DNA from: Bacteroidetes bacterium GWF2_40_14
GTDB taxonomy: Bacteria > Bacteroidota > Bacteroidia > Bacteroidales > UBA932
Direction: 5' to 3'
NCBI GenBank assembly: GCA_001769195.1
Contig: MEOK01000033.1
Coordinates: forward strand, 1 to 59,479
DNA: 59,479 nt
Position 1 is the stretch's first letter. Every line of letters starts with the position of its first letter. This document shows positions 1 to 8,506 of this stretch, in pieces. Under the pieces are notes generated by a model that saw nothing but the letters and a program-made list of their open reading frames with translations, made no database searches and had not been told where the DNA came from. Both the position numbers and the translations under genes were made by a program.

Positions 1-118
1 CACTCTTTTGAAAATTAAAATAAATTTGTATTTTTGGATTTTTCAATGAGCTTACAGGCCACTCTTTTGAAAATTAAAATAAATTTGTATTTTTGGATTT
101 TTCAATGAGCTTACAGGC
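1..118. repeat. 59-bp perfect tandem duplication
   Basis: Two identical 59-bp copies lie head to tail (1-59 and 60-118). Each contains a TAAATTTG box matching the Bacteroidetes -7 consensus and ends with ATGAGCTTACAGGC, which in the ABC-ATPase reading sense encodes MSLQAG. The duplication therefore touches the 5' end of the ABC ATPase gene. It lies at the very edge of the window, so it could be a real duplication or an assembly artefact; the sequence alone cannot decide. Confidence 0.95.
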
Positions 119-120
119 GG

Positions 121-146
121 GTGTGCTCTGCTCATGCAGGGCACAC
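121..146. repeat. 26-nt hairpin at the start of the ABC ATPase gene
   Basis: Arms GTGTGCTCTGC (121-131) and GCAGGGCACAC (136-146) pair over 11 positions, one as a G-T wobble, with loop TCAT. The hairpin separates an in-frame MSLQAG-encoding stretch (from ATG 105) from the EIFGLLG codons. Taking out 26 or 29 nt here puts the two in one frame; the 29-nt version gives LQAGEIFGLLG, the usual sequence before an ABC Walker A motif. There is no T-tract after it, so it is not an obvious terminator. Confidence 0.8.
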
Positions 147-991
147 GCAGTGAAATATTTGGGTTGCTGGGCCCGAATGGAGCCGGTAAAACAACTACAA
201 TAAATATGATTTGCGGATTGTTGCCCCCGACGGAAGGAAAAATCACATTTCAAAATGACAAGGGAAAGGATCACAAATCTCTAATCGGATACTGCCCCCA
301 GGAAAATATTTTTTACCCCAAACTAACCTGTCTGGAACAGCTGCTCTTTATGGGTCAAATGTACGGACTTCCTCTGAAAGAGGTAAAAACCAGAGCAATC
401 GAATTGCTGACACTCATGGGATTAGAGGACAAAACAAATAAATGGGCAAACAGCTTGTCCGGAGGGATGAAGCGTCGGCTCAACATCTGCCTGGCCCTCA
501 TTCATAATCCCGAAATACTCATTCTCGATGAACCGGAAGCAGGACTGGACCCGCAAAGCAGGATTCTGGTCCGCGATTTTATCAAGTCATTTGGAAAGGA
601 GAAGACAATAATCCTCACCACTCACAATATGGACGAAGCCGACCGACTGGCTGACAGAGTTGCAATTATAGACCATGGAAAGTTACTCTTGATGGACAAC
701 CCGCAAAATCTGAAAAGGAGGGTTGGCGAAGGTGATATTCTTGAGCTGGTTTTAGAGAAGTATGATGAAAACACCATTAAGCTATTCGAAGATAATCTTG
801 CTTTGCTCTCTTTAAAAGTCAAAATAAATAAGGAGTCTGTGCTGATACAGCATTCAAACATCGTTGAGCAATTGCCGGCAATAAAGAGTCTGGCCGAGGC
901 AGCCGGGTTGTCAATTTCTGAAATAAGGCTGCGCGAAACAACACTAGAAGATGTATTTATCCATTTAACCGGCAGAAATCTACGTCAATGA
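134..991 (+). CDS. ABC-2 type exporter ATP-binding protein, N-terminus disrupted
   Basis: Nucleotide-binding subunit of an ABC exporter; it would hydrolyse ATP at the inner face of the membrane and drive the permease encoded next. Visible motifs: Walker A GPNGAGKTT (about residues 13-21), Q-loop Q56, signature LSGG (108-111), Walker B ILILDEP with D132/E133, and H-loop H164. From this ATG only about 12 residues precede Walker A, so the first beta strands and the aromatic A-loop residue are missing; family members are usually 300 residues or more. The missing part is probably the reading in another frame from ATG 105, split off by the hairpin at 121-146. The gene overlaps the permease gene by ATGA. 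It may be a pseudogene or the product of an assembly error. Confidence 0.85.
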   Translation: MQGTRSEIFGLLGPNGAGKTTTINMICGLLPPTEGKITFQNDKGKDHKSLIGYCPQENIFYPKLTCLEQLLFMGQMYGLPLKEVKTRAIELLTLMGLEDKTNKWANSLSGGMKRRLNICLALIHNPEILILDEPEAGLDPQSRILVRDFIKSFGKEKTIILTTHNMDEADRLADRVAIIDHGKLLLMDNPQNLKRRVGEGDILELVLEKYDENTIKLFEDNLALLSLKVKINKESVLIQHSNIVEQLPAIKSLAEAAGLSISEIRLRETTLEDVFIHLTGRNLRQ

Positions 992-2145
992 AAATATTAA
1001 GTATAATCACCAAAAGTCTTAAAGAACAGATACGAAGCTACTGGGTACTTCTACTTTCGTTATCTATGGGGCCCTTCTTCATTTTCGTCTATTTCCTTAT
1101 AATGGAAACATCAAAGCCCCAATACACCGTTCTTATTGCCAACAACGACTCCGGTATAATGACAAATGACCGCAAGATTAATCATGGCGATGACTTGACC
1201 GCATATTTCAAAAGTTTAAAAACCGATAAAATCGCAATTCCGTTTACCGTAAATGTTATTACCGACAACAGTGTGGGATCAGAGAGAAAAATTATCGGCA
1301 TAGAAAGCATAAAGAACAAGAAGGCCGATGCGCTGATAATAATTCCCGAATCCTTTTCGCAAGATATAGACAGTCGCAGGTTAAATGAGATAGAATTTGT
1401 AGGCGACCTTACGAATACCGAATATCTGATAAGTGCAGTGTGGGCAAACGAAATATTAAATGAATATGTACTGCAGGCAACTCATAATAAAAGAGTTGTA
1501 CAAGTAAAGGAAACCGCATTGGGCTCGTCGGCAACCATGAGTGATTTTGACCTTATAGTGCCCGGAATATTGATAGTCTCTTTAATTATGCTGATGTTTA
1601 CTGCAAGCATCGCATTTGTGTCCGAAGTTGAAAATAAGACCATTATGCGATTAAAGCTTTCAAAACTTACGGTTTTTGAGTTTCTGAGCGGCATAAGCGT
1701 TGTGCAACTGATGGTCGGCGTAGCTTCTGTTTTGCTGACTCTGTTGACTGCAATTCTGCTCGGATTCAATTATGCTGGTTCGCTAGCCATTCTGATAATT
1801 ATTGCAAGTCTCACCAGTCTCTCAATTATCGCCTTTAGCCTCATAATTGCCGGAATAACCAAAACTGCCGGAGAAGTGCTGGTCGTAGGTAACTTCCCAA
1901 TGTTTTTGTTTATGTTTTTCACCGGCGCAGCATTTCCTCTGAAAAGCGAAGCACTATTCACAATTGCAGGCTATCCGATAATTATCCAGGGATTAATGAC
2001 CCCGACCCATGCCATCTCGGCATTGAACAAAACGCTCATAATGAATATGGACATATCAAGTATAATCCCTGAAATAATTTCACTGATCGTGCTGACGGTT
2101 TTATACTTTTTGATTGGCGGGATAATTTTTAAGGTCAGAATTTGA
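988..2145 (+). CDS. ABC-2 type exporter permease
   Basis: Membrane subunit of the exporter begun by the upstream ATPase, with which it overlaps by 4 nt (ATGA), indicating translational coupling. The 385-residue protein has the ABC-2 layout: one N-terminal membrane segment (about 20-41), a large extracytoplasmic domain (about 42-185) and five further hydrophobic segments in the C-terminal half. The half-size ATPase plus single permease arrangement is typical of YhfS/YadH-like or drug/polymer exporters. The substrate cannot be inferred. Confidence 0.85.
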   Translation: MKILSIITKSLKEQIRSYWVLLLSLSMGPFFIFVYFLIMETSKPQYTVLIANNDSGIMTNDRKINHGDDLTAYFKSLKTDKIAIPFTVNVITDNSVGSERKIIGIESIKNKKADALIIIPESFSQDIDSRRLNEIEFVGDLTNTEYLISAVWANEILNEYVLQATHNKRVVQVKETALGSSATMSDFDLIVPGILIVSLIMLMFTASIAFVSEVENKTIMRLKLSKLTVFEFLSGISVVQLMVGVASVLLTLLTAILLGFNYAGSLAILIIIASLTSLSIIAFSLIIAGITKTAGEVLVVGNFPMFLFMFFTGAAFPLKSEALFTIAGYPIIIQGLMTPTHAISALNKTLIMNMDISSIIPEIISLIVLTVLYFLIGGIIFKVRI

Positions 2146-2228
2146 GTAGACATTAAAATTTGCGTTTTTTAATGTTTATTGAAAAAGAAATTGTATTTTT
2201 GATGCCAGAATTTGAGTAAACATTAAAA
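2136..2228. repeat. 23-bp imperfect direct repeat with an inverted partner
   Basis: CAGAATTTGAGTAGACATTA... (2136-2158) recurs with one mismatch at 2206-2228, 70 bp away. The first copy contains the permease stop codon. Between them, 2167-2175 (TTTTAATGT) is the reverse complement of ACATTAAAA (2150-2158), forming a short AT-only hairpin that may be a weak terminator. The second copy sits between the -7 box and the start of the Fic gene, so it might act as an operator, but that is inference. Confidence 0.75.
2194..2201 (+). promoter_or_regulatory. Bacteroidetes -7 box of the Fic gene
   Basis: TATTTTTG matches TAnnTTTG, 40 nt before the Fic ATG. No clear -33 TTG lies at the usual 19-20 nt distance, so only the -7 element is claimed. 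Confidence 0.45.
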
Positions 2229-2241
2229 ACACGAATAATTA

Positions 2242-3372
2242 ATGTCAAAAATACTATATAAAATTAATCCAGACCGGAATATTCCATGGAACGATCTCCC
2301 CTCTTTACCCATCAGAGAGGAACTCTATAATACCGTTGAGATATTTGGGCGTCTTGGGGAAGCAAAAGCTGCATTGGCGAGGCTGCTGGGCCGTAGTTCT
2401 TTAATCCCAAATCAAGGGCTGTTGATTAACACAATAAGCTTACAGGAAGCCAAGATTTCCAGTGCCATAGAAAATATATTTACCACCGACGACGATTTAT
2501 ATCAAGCATACAGCGATCAAAACACAGAAATAAGCGGAGCCTCTAAAGAGGTATTAAGATATCGCGAAGCACTTTGGTCCGGATATAACTATTTGCAAAA
2601 AACCGGACAATTTGATAAAGACTATTTCATAAGATTATTTCAGGAAATAAAACAAACAAATGACGGAATCCGTCCGGATTTTTTGAACACCACAATCAAA
2701 CAAGGTGGCTCCGGACCAAATGCAGGGCAGGTTTCCTATACTCCACCAAGAGGAACAAACATCATTAACAACAAACTGGACAATCTTATAAATTTTTTAA
2801 ACGACGACCAGCAGTATAAGATTGATCATTTGCTCAAGTTGGCCATTGCTCATTTTCAGTTTGAAGCAATTCACCCGTTCCGAGATGGAAACGGAAGAAC
2901 CGGACGAGTGTTTAACATACATTATCTCACTCAAAAAAGGCTTTTGGATGTCCCTGTTTTATTCCTCAGCAGATACATTTTGGACCATAAGGATGATTAT
3001 TATTCCGGGCTAATGGGTGTCTCTCAAAGAGGAAACTGGAAAGATTGGATTTCATTTATGCTGAGAGCCATAGAAAGCACTTCCAACATTACATTCGACA
3101 AAATCAATGAAATTGTATCCACCAAAGATTCCATTCTGGAATTTGTAAAGAAAGACCCCAGAAAATTCCGTAATCCCGAACGCTTGATCGAATTTCTATT
3201 CACACAACCTTTTACAAAAGTAAAACATCTGGTAGATTCCGGTACCTACGCAGAGAATACAGCAAGAGATTACCTCAACAAATTATGCGAAATGCAAGTT
3301 TTGGAGAAAAAAACAATTGATGGACATCACTACTACCTGAATCTGGAATTGTACAGAATACTTTCGAAGTGA
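2242..3372 (+). CDS. Fic family protein (AMP-transferase) with internal inhibitory helix
   Basis: Fic proteins transfer AMP or a related nucleotide moiety to hydroxyl groups of target proteins. The complete core motif HPFRDGNGRTGR is at residues 211-222, with catalytic H211. The N-terminal Fic_N region carries S73-x3-E77-N78, matching the inhibitory (S/T)xxxE(G/N) motif of class II Fic enzymes, so autoinhibition is built in and no separate antitoxin is needed. The C-terminal 90 residues look like a winged helix. At 376 residues the length is normal for free-standing Fic/DOC family proteins. It stands alone, behind a repeat-containing promoter region; the target is unknown. Confidence 0.92.
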   Translation: MSKILYKINPDRNIPWNDLPSLPIREELYNTVEIFGRLGEAKAALARLLGRSSLIPNQGLLINTISLQEAKISSAIENIFTTDDDLYQAYSDQNTEISGASKEVLRYREALWSGYNYLQKTGQFDKDYFIRLFQEIKQTNDGIRPDFLNTTIKQGGSGPNAGQVSYTPPRGTNIINNKLDNLINFLNDDQQYKIDHLLKLAIAHFQFEAIHPFRDGNGRTGRVFNIHYLTQKRLLDVPVLFLSRYILDHKDDYYSGLMGVSQRGNWKDWISFMLRAIESTSNITFDKINEIVSTKDSILEFVKKDPRKFRNPERLIEFLFTQPFTKVKHLVDSGTYAENTARDYLNKLCEMQVLEKKTIDGHHYYLNLELYRILSK

Positions 3373-3445
3373 CACCGCCGGGGGCAGTTTGCTTTAGGGT
3401 ATTTGCCCTCTTGACGATCTTATATGCAGGCATAATGACCAGAAA

Positions 3446-4645
3446 ATGAAAACAAAAAAACTTCCGGCAATCACTCTCTTCACTCTAACCCTTATTCTGG
3501 TCGCAATTACCTTCTTATCACTTAACACATCCTGCAAAAAGACATCAGCCACAAACCCGGAAGGGTATAAATATTCCATTCCACAGGTTTATGCCGACGG
3601 ACTCCAGACAGCATCGCTGGAAAGTGTGGGAATGTCTGTGGGCCCAATTGAAGAGATGATGGACTACCTGAAGTCGGCCAACGGCCACACAATCCATAAC
3701 ATCCTCATTGTAAAGGACAACAAGCTGGTTTTTGAAGAGTATTTCAAGGGATTTAAATTTGTAATTACCGCTCCGGACTTTAACGGGGAGGTAATGGATT
3801 ATACAAGGACAACAGATCACTTTATGGCGTCGGTCTCAAAAAGCATTACCTCAGTGGTGTTTGGAATAGCAGTGAAAGAGGGCTACTTCAACGACCTCAA
3901 CAAGAAGATCATCGATTACCTCCCCCAATATTCCGACATCCTCACCGGACAAAAGGCGAATATTACACTCCATCACCTGCTGACAATGACATGCGGACTT
4001 GCTTTTGACGAGAGCACATACAACTACGGCGACACCCGCAACGAACTACGTCAGGCTATAAATACAACTGATCCACTGCTGTTTATACTGTCTAAACCCC
4101 TTGAGGCAGCCCCGGGAACACGTTTTCACTATTCCAGCGGATCAGGCCTTGTGCTGGCTGCCATTTTGGAAAAAGTGACAGGGATGAAGTTTCTCGACTA
4201 TGCAAATGCCAAGCTGTTCGACCCACTGAGGTCTGAAGGCGGAACATGGTCAGCAACAACCTCCGGTCTCATTTTTGCGTCCGGCGGCCTTTCCTTCAAA
4301 GCCCGCGAACTCACAAAAATAGGTCTGCTCTTCCTGAACGCCGGCCAGTGGGAAGGCAAGCAAATCATAACACCTGCATGGATCGCCTTGACGCAACAGA
4401 CCCAAGTTACCTCAACCGGAAATTATCTGCCAAACTCCCTTTACAGCTACCAGTGGTGGACAACAAGTTTTTCTGTTAAAGGCGTGTCCCGCAAGTGCTT
4501 CTACGCATGCGGCTGGGGCGGACAATACATGTTCATAATCTCCGACCTCAACCTTATAATAGAATTAAACGCCGGCAACTACCTTGGAACCGACAGAGTT
4601 TCGCAGCTAGATCTGGTGACGGGGTATATTCTTAGGGCGATTTGA
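3446..4645 (+). CDS. beta-lactamase-fold serine hydrolase, lipoprotein
   Basis: A member of the class C beta-lactamase/penicillin-binding-like family (PF00144), often an esterase or D-amino-acid peptidase rather than a lactamase. The signal sequence ends in a lipobox-like SLNTSC with lipidation Cys30. The nucleophile motif SVSK is at 129-132. The second motif is Y229-S-S instead of the classical YxN, and a C-terminal GWGG takes the place of the KTG/HxG element. The length (399) is normal. It would be anchored at the inner or outer membrane facing the periplasm. There is no obvious operon partner; the substrate is not predictable. Confidence 0.85.
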   Translation: MKTKKLPAITLFTLTLILVAITFLSLNTSCKKTSATNPEGYKYSIPQVYADGLQTASLESVGMSVGPIEEMMDYLKSANGHTIHNILIVKDNKLVFEEYFKGFKFVITAPDFNGEVMDYTRTTDHFMASVSKSITSVVFGIAVKEGYFNDLNKKIIDYLPQYSDILTGQKANITLHHLLTMTCGLAFDESTYNYGDTRNELRQAINTTDPLLFILSKPLEAAPGTRFHYSSGSGLVLAAILEKVTGMKFLDYANAKLFDPLRSEGGTWSATTSGLIFASGGLSFKARELTKIGLLFLNAGQWEGKQIITPAWIALTQQTQVTSTGNYLPNSLYSYQWWTTSFSVKGVSRKCFYACGWGGQYMFIISDLNLIIELNAGNYLGTDRVSQLDLVTGYILRAI

Positions 4646-4790
4646 ACCTGTTGGAACCTTAGAAATTCATTTGTTGTTATTTCTAAAAAATATCTATTTA
4701 ATATTATGTTCAAGTACTGATTAATAATTGTAAGTCCTGCGGAACTGACTTATCTTTATGCAGTTATTTACAGATAATTAATCCACTCTA

Positions 4791-5726
4791 ATGAAATATA
4801 GCAAACCATCTTTATCTATAGAAAGCCAGATACAGCTTATCGAAAGCCGAGGATTGTTCTTTGAAAACAAAACAAAAGCAATCCGACATCTGTCTAATAT
4901 AAGTTACTATCGCCTGAGTGCATATATGATTCCTTTCAAGGAGAGGGATAGTACCGGAAAGGTTTTGGATAAATTTAAACATGGATCGAGATGGAATGAT
5001 ATTGTAAATCTTTATAGATTCGACCGGAAATTCAGGTTATTGATGTTCGATGCTATTGAGAGAATCGAAATTGGACTTCGAACTCAGTTAATATATCAGT
5101 TAAGTCAAAAATACGCTTCTCATTGGCATACAAATGAATCTATCTTCAAACCAATTACATATAGAGATAAAAAAACGGGGGCAACCATAAATAGAAATAT
5201 CTATTCGGAGATAAATAAGCATATTCGAGAAGAATTGGAGAGTAATAAATCAACAGAGTTCATAAAACATTATGTAGGTAAATATAACGATCCTCCAACT
5301 CCTCCTTCATGGATGAGCGTAGAAATTATGTATTTCAATCAGCTGTCTCTAATTTGTAATGCTTTAAGAAACCCGAAAGATCTTTCAGATTTGGCTAATT
5401 TCTATTCTTTACCAAAAGACATATTCACATCTTGGTTACACACAATTAATTACATAAGGAATATTTGCGCACATCACTCCCGTTTATGGAATATCACCCT
5501 TCAAGTGCAACCTGCTAAATTGAATTTTTCAAAAACAAGAAAATGGATTTCGTCATCGGTCACTGCGCAAAGTTCCAAAATGTACTATACAATTTGTACG
5601 ATATTATATTTTCTTCAGACTATTAATCCAAATACTAAGTTCAAATTGCATTTAAACAATCTTTTCAATGAATTTCCATCTGTCAATAAGGGATTTATGG
5701 AAATAAATTTTGATAATAATATTTGA
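4791..5726 (+). CDS. Abi_2 family (AbiD/AbiF-like) HEPN protein, abortive infection
   Basis: The 311-residue protein matches the Abi_2 family: an N-terminal IxLIxxRGLxF region, the NISYYRLSAYMIPF motif, and a C-terminal R223-N-x3-H228 (RNICAH) that is the Rx4-6H ribonuclease signature of HEPN domains. Families of this kind block phage multiplication by RNA cleavage in infected cells. It is a solo gene between a serine hydrolase and hicAB, consistent with a defence island. The low GC content and monocistronic context suggest horizontal acquisition. Confidence 0.88.
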   Translation: MKYSKPSLSIESQIQLIESRGLFFENKTKAIRHLSNISYYRLSAYMIPFKERDSTGKVLDKFKHGSRWNDIVNLYRFDRKFRLLMFDAIERIEIGLRTQLIYQLSQKYASHWHTNESIFKPITYRDKKTGATINRNIYSEINKHIREELESNKSTEFIKHYVGKYNDPPTPPSWMSVEIMYFNQLSLICNALRNPKDLSDLANFYSLPKDIFTSWLHTINYIRNICAHHSRLWNITLQVQPAKLNFSKTRKWISSSVTAQSSKMYYTICTILYFLQTINPNTKFKLHLNNLFNEFPSVNKGFMEINFDNNI

Positions 5727-5877
5727 TATTATACATTTGCAGCAAGAAAAGACTATTCTAAATAAAAGATAATAAGCCTTCCAGGCGCGTTAGAAATAAC
5801 AGCATACTTGGGGGGCGTTTTAATTTACTGCTTTCTGCAAGATGCAAATGCCACGATGAACTTCGCGCTGCTTGTTT

Positions 5878-5902
5878 CTAAGGTCACAAAATGTGACCTT
5901 AG
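5878..5902. repeat. perfect 11-bp palindrome with AAA loop upstream of hicAB
   Basis: Arms CTAAGGTCACA (5878-5888) and TGTGACCTTAG (5892-5902) are perfectly complementary with a 3-nt loop. No T-tract follows, so a terminator is unlikely. It lies about 55 nt before the hicAB -33 element in an otherwise featureless 290-bp gap (5727-6017), and could be a regulator site or the footprint of a small hairpin element. Confidence 0.85.
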
Positions 5903-5956
5903 AGATTCATCCGAAAATATTAGTAGTCGTTTCACTACTATTTTTTAGTGTATATT

Positions 5957-5988
5957 TTTGGTTAGTAGTAAAATGTTTTCTATTTTTG
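5957..5988 (+). promoter_or_regulatory. hicAB promoter
   Basis: TTTG (5957-5960) and TATTTTTG (5981-5988) are separated by 20 nt, an almost ideal match to the Bacteroidetes primary-sigma promoter (TTTG - about 19-20 nt - TAnnTTTG). Transcription would start near 5994, some 24 nt before hicA. Confidence 0.65.
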
Positions 5989-6017
5989 TCTTGTTGAATG
6001 AAAATCCGAGGTGAGCG

Positions 6018-6215
6018 ATGAAGGTTGTTAAGGTGGCGGAAATATTGAGGAGATTGAGTGAAGAAGGGTGGTATCTGGTACACTACCGCGGAAGCCATAG
6101 ACAATACAAACATCTTATAAGACCTGGAAAGGTAACAATCAATGGTAAACCGTCTGATGACATCACCGGTAATCTCCTGAAGTCAATTGAAAGTCAGACT
6201 GGATTGAGATTTTAA
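6018..6215 (+). CDS. hicA: HicA family mRNA interferase toxin
   Basis: A small 65-residue HicA toxin with a double-stranded RNA-binding fold that cleaves mRNA independently of ribosomes. The family hallmark GSHRQYKH is present, with catalytic His27, followed by the usual PxDDIxxxLLxxI-type C-terminus. The HicB antitoxin gene follows 24 nt downstream in the same operon. A strong promoter match lies 30 nt upstream. Length and gene order (toxin first) are typical. Confidence 0.93.
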   Translation: MKVVKVAEILRRLSEEGWYLVHYRGSHRQYKHLIRPGKVTINGKPSDDITGNLLKSIESQTGLRF

Positions 6216-6239
6216 TCTAATTTATTAATTGCTTACAAT

Positions 6240-6647
6240 ATGAAACAAATAGAAGTAAAAATTGGTAAAACTCCTGTTGGATATTCGGCTGCTATAGATA
6301 TATTGCCTGGCTGGGTTGTGGCCGTTACCGGCAGCTTTGCAGATATCCGGAAAGAAATTGAAGACAGCATTGCCTTTTATATAGATTGCGCAAAGGCAGA
6401 TGGCGAATCTTACCCTAAAGTTTTTAATGGCAAGTTCGAACTCGTCTACAAATTTGATGTCGAAAGTCTGCTTTACTGCTACGACAAAATAATCAGCAAA
6501 GCCGCTCTGTCCAGACTTACCGGCATTAATGAAAAACAGCTAAGCCGATATGGACTGGGCTTATCGAAGCCACGTCAAAAACAAGCGGACAAAATTGTTG
6601 AAGGGTTGCATATATTGGGAAAAGATCTGCTGGCGGTTGAGATTTGA
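6240..6647 (+). CDS. hicB: HicB family antitoxin with C-terminal HTH
   Basis: HicB antitoxins bind and occlude HicA and repress the operon. The N-terminal part (about 1-60) has the degenerate RNase H-like fold signature with a VAVTGSFADI segment in place of the usual DxPGxxTxGDTxEEA. The C-terminal part (about 85-130) is a helix-turn-helix (SRLTGINEKQLSRYGLGLSK), so the DNA-binding domain is HTH rather than ribbon-helix-helix. It is co-transcribed with hicA. At 135 residues it is normal for HTH-type HicB. Confidence 0.9.
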   Translation: MKQIEVKIGKTPVGYSAAIDILPGWVVAVTGSFADIRKEIEDSIAFYIDCAKADGESYPKVFNGKFELVYKFDVESLLYCYDKIISKAALSRLTGINEKQLSRYGLGLSKPRQKQADKIVEGLHILGKDLLAVEI

Positions 6648-6793
6648 ACTGCCAGTTGTTTTTACATCTTAATCATATTCTGACTGTTACAACTATATTT
6701 TCTTAGACTTTTCTAGAAAAATTTATTCACAATCGCTTGATAGACAACAAAGTGTAATTTTATCTGGCAGTTGTGTTCCGCGCCATGCCCGAC

Positions 6794-6863
6794 TGTGCCA
6801 TGATGTGGCTTGACGTGGCAAGAAGTGGTATAATGTGGAAAGATGTGCCATAATGTGCCCTGC
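6794..6863. repeat. degenerate 10-bp tandem repeat (7 units)
   Basis: Seven successive decamers (TGTGCCATGA, TGTGGCTTGA, CGTGGCAAGA, AGTGGTATAA, TGTGGAAAGA, TGTGCCATAA, TGTGCCCTGC) form an exact 10-bp period ending 55 bp before the Ntn-hydrolase start. The period equals about one helical turn. The units are diverged, so this is an old array or one kept for protein binding. Confidence 0.85.
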
Positions 6864-6918
6864 CCTGCAACTTTTACACAGATTTTCTTGTCTAACTATC
6901 AACAAGAAAACAACTGAC

Positions 6919-8352
6919 ATGAAAAACAGATTACTACTTTGCGCTGTTGCGATATTCGTCGGCAGTGCGTCTTTGGTTTACCCTACGGCCAACCTTATGG
7001 CCTGCTCCACCTTCAAGCTGCAGAAGGGTAACGAGCTTATATACGGACACAACCTCAACGAGGGGGACATGGGTGTGCCGGGGATGATTTTCATTAACAA
7101 GCGGGGCGTTTTTAAGAATGGGCGCACATTCAGCGAGCTGATTAACAAAGACGGCAAAAACCCGTCGGAATACAGCTGGATATCTCGCTATGGGTCGGTT
7201 TCGTTCAACAATCTGGGGCGCGACCTGCCGGACGGGGGCATGAATGAGGCGGGGCTGTATATCTGGGAGATGAACGAGGAGGCCGATTACCCGCAAAACG
7301 ACAGTCTGCCCAGGCTGATGCACGCAAATTGGATGCAGTTTGTGCTGGACAACTGCCTGACACTGGACGAGGCAATCAGCAGTGCGTCGGCATTCCAGAT
7401 TGACGGATGGACCTGGCACTACTTCATAAGCGATGCGTCGGGAGATTGCGCCTCACTGGCGTTTATTGGCGGCAAGGTGAAGGTCAACCGCGGGAGGGAG
7501 ATACCTGTGGCCGGGCTTTTCAACACACCATACGACCGCGAAATGGAAGTCCTGAGATACTACAAGGGATTTGGCGGCCTATACGACATAGAAATGAACA
7601 ACCCCAACGTCCCACGCTTTGTGAAGACAGCCGCCATGCTGCGCGATTTTGACCCCTCCCGCAACATCGACCCCTCCCGCGGCGCAGTGGACTATGGCTT
7701 CGAGATGCTGAAGAACATTACAGTGTACGACGAGCCGGAGTGGTCCATAATTATTGACGCAAAACGTAGGAACGTGTATTATAAAACCAGACTCAACCCC
7801 GCAATCAAAAGCTTCTCGATGGATGCGCTCGATTTTTCCAACAACAGCGCTACCTTGATTCAGGACATGGACACCCCAAAAGGGGGCGACGTTCTGGACA
7901 TGTTCCAGCCATATTCTACACAGGCGATCAAAAGCTTTCTTGCAACAAAACTGATTCCGCTGTTACCCAAAGAGATGATTACATCCGGAGGCTTAACCCC
8001 CGATGAGTTTGCCGAGAGGTTCGCCTGCATTACCGACAAAGCAGAATTACCTGCAAACCAATATTTTGCCGGAGTGTGGAAAACCAAGCCAGCCGCCACC
8101 AAAGATGACCTTGAGATTGAAATCCGCCTGCGGACAAACAAAAATGCAGTATCTGGCGAAATTGTATTTAACAAAGGAGAGTCCGCCTACCCTATCACAC
8201 ACATCGGCCTGCTGGGCAACCGCCTTACCTTCACCTACAAGAACAAGCGAGGCTACCTGCTGGATGTGCAGGCAACAATCAACAACAATCAACTCACTGC
8301 CCACCTACAGACGACAGAGGAGGATGCAGGGACGTTTGTGCTATATAAGTAG
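6919..8352 (+). CDS. secreted Ntn-hydrolase, linear amide C-N hydrolase (choloylglycine hydrolase-like)
   Basis: An N-terminal nucleophile amidohydrolase. The chosen start (MKNRLLLCAV...) gives a signal peptide whose removal at ANLMA exposes Cys as residue 1 of the mature chain; that Cys, in the motif CSTF, is the catalytic nucleophile of the choloylglycine hydrolase / acyl-CoA:6-APA acyltransferase superfamily. An upstream in-frame ATG at 6835 lies in the decamer repeat and would bury the signal peptide. The GHNLNEGD segment also fits the family. From about residue 370 to the end there is an extra domain not needed for the Ntn core. Likely periplasmic; the amide substrate is unknown. A decayed copy of its C-terminus lies at 9757-10125. 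Confidence 0.82.
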   Translation: MKNRLLLCAVAIFVGSASLVYPTANLMACSTFKLQKGNELIYGHNLNEGDMGVPGMIFINKRGVFKNGRTFSELINKDGKNPSEYSWISRYGSVSFNNLGRDLPDGGMNEAGLYIWEMNEEADYPQNDSLPRLMHANWMQFVLDNCLTLDEAISSASAFQIDGWTWHYFISDASGDCASLAFIGGKVKVNRGREIPVAGLFNTPYDREMEVLRYYKGFGGLYDIEMNNPNVPRFVKTAAMLRDFDPSRNIDPSRGAVDYGFEMLKNITVYDEPEWSIIIDAKRRNVYYKTRLNPAIKSFSMDALDFSNNSATLIQDMDTPKGGDVLDMFQPYSTQAIKSFLATKLIPLLPKEMITSGGLTPDEFAERFACITDKAELPANQYFAGVWKTKPAATKDDLEIEIRLRTNKNAVSGEIVFNKGESAYPITHIGLLGNRLTFTYKNKRGYLLDVQATINNNQLTAHLQTTEEDAGTFVLYK

Positions 8353-8469
8353 GTCTGGGTTTCTCTGAGAATTCTTAGCGCGATAAACCATAGTGTATCA
8401 TATCTTTATTATCGAGATAATAATTTCTCTGACAAAAAACAACCCCTGTAACATTCGCAATATTATTAA

Positions 8470-8499
8470 GGTAGTCGATTAAAAATTTAATCGACTACC
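8470..8499. terminator. 14-bp-stem palindrome between convergent genes
   Basis: Arms GGTAGTCGATTAAA (8470-8483) and TTTAATCGACTACC (8486-8499) are perfect with only two central bases. It sits between the convergent Ntn-hydrolase gene and the minus-strand module, where a bidirectional terminator is expected. No strong T-tract flanks it on either strand, so a protein-binding or recombination site is also possible. Confidence 0.5.
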
Positions 8500-8506
8500 A
8501 ATTACA

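Noticed and set aside
3374-3411. Terminator after the Fic gene
   Set aside because: Only a GGGCA/TGCCC pairing with a long loop and no T-tract.
6934-7419. 161-codon minus-strand frame inside the Ntn-hydrolase gene
   Set aside because: Antisense to the signal peptide and catalytic region; composition reflects the opposite strand.
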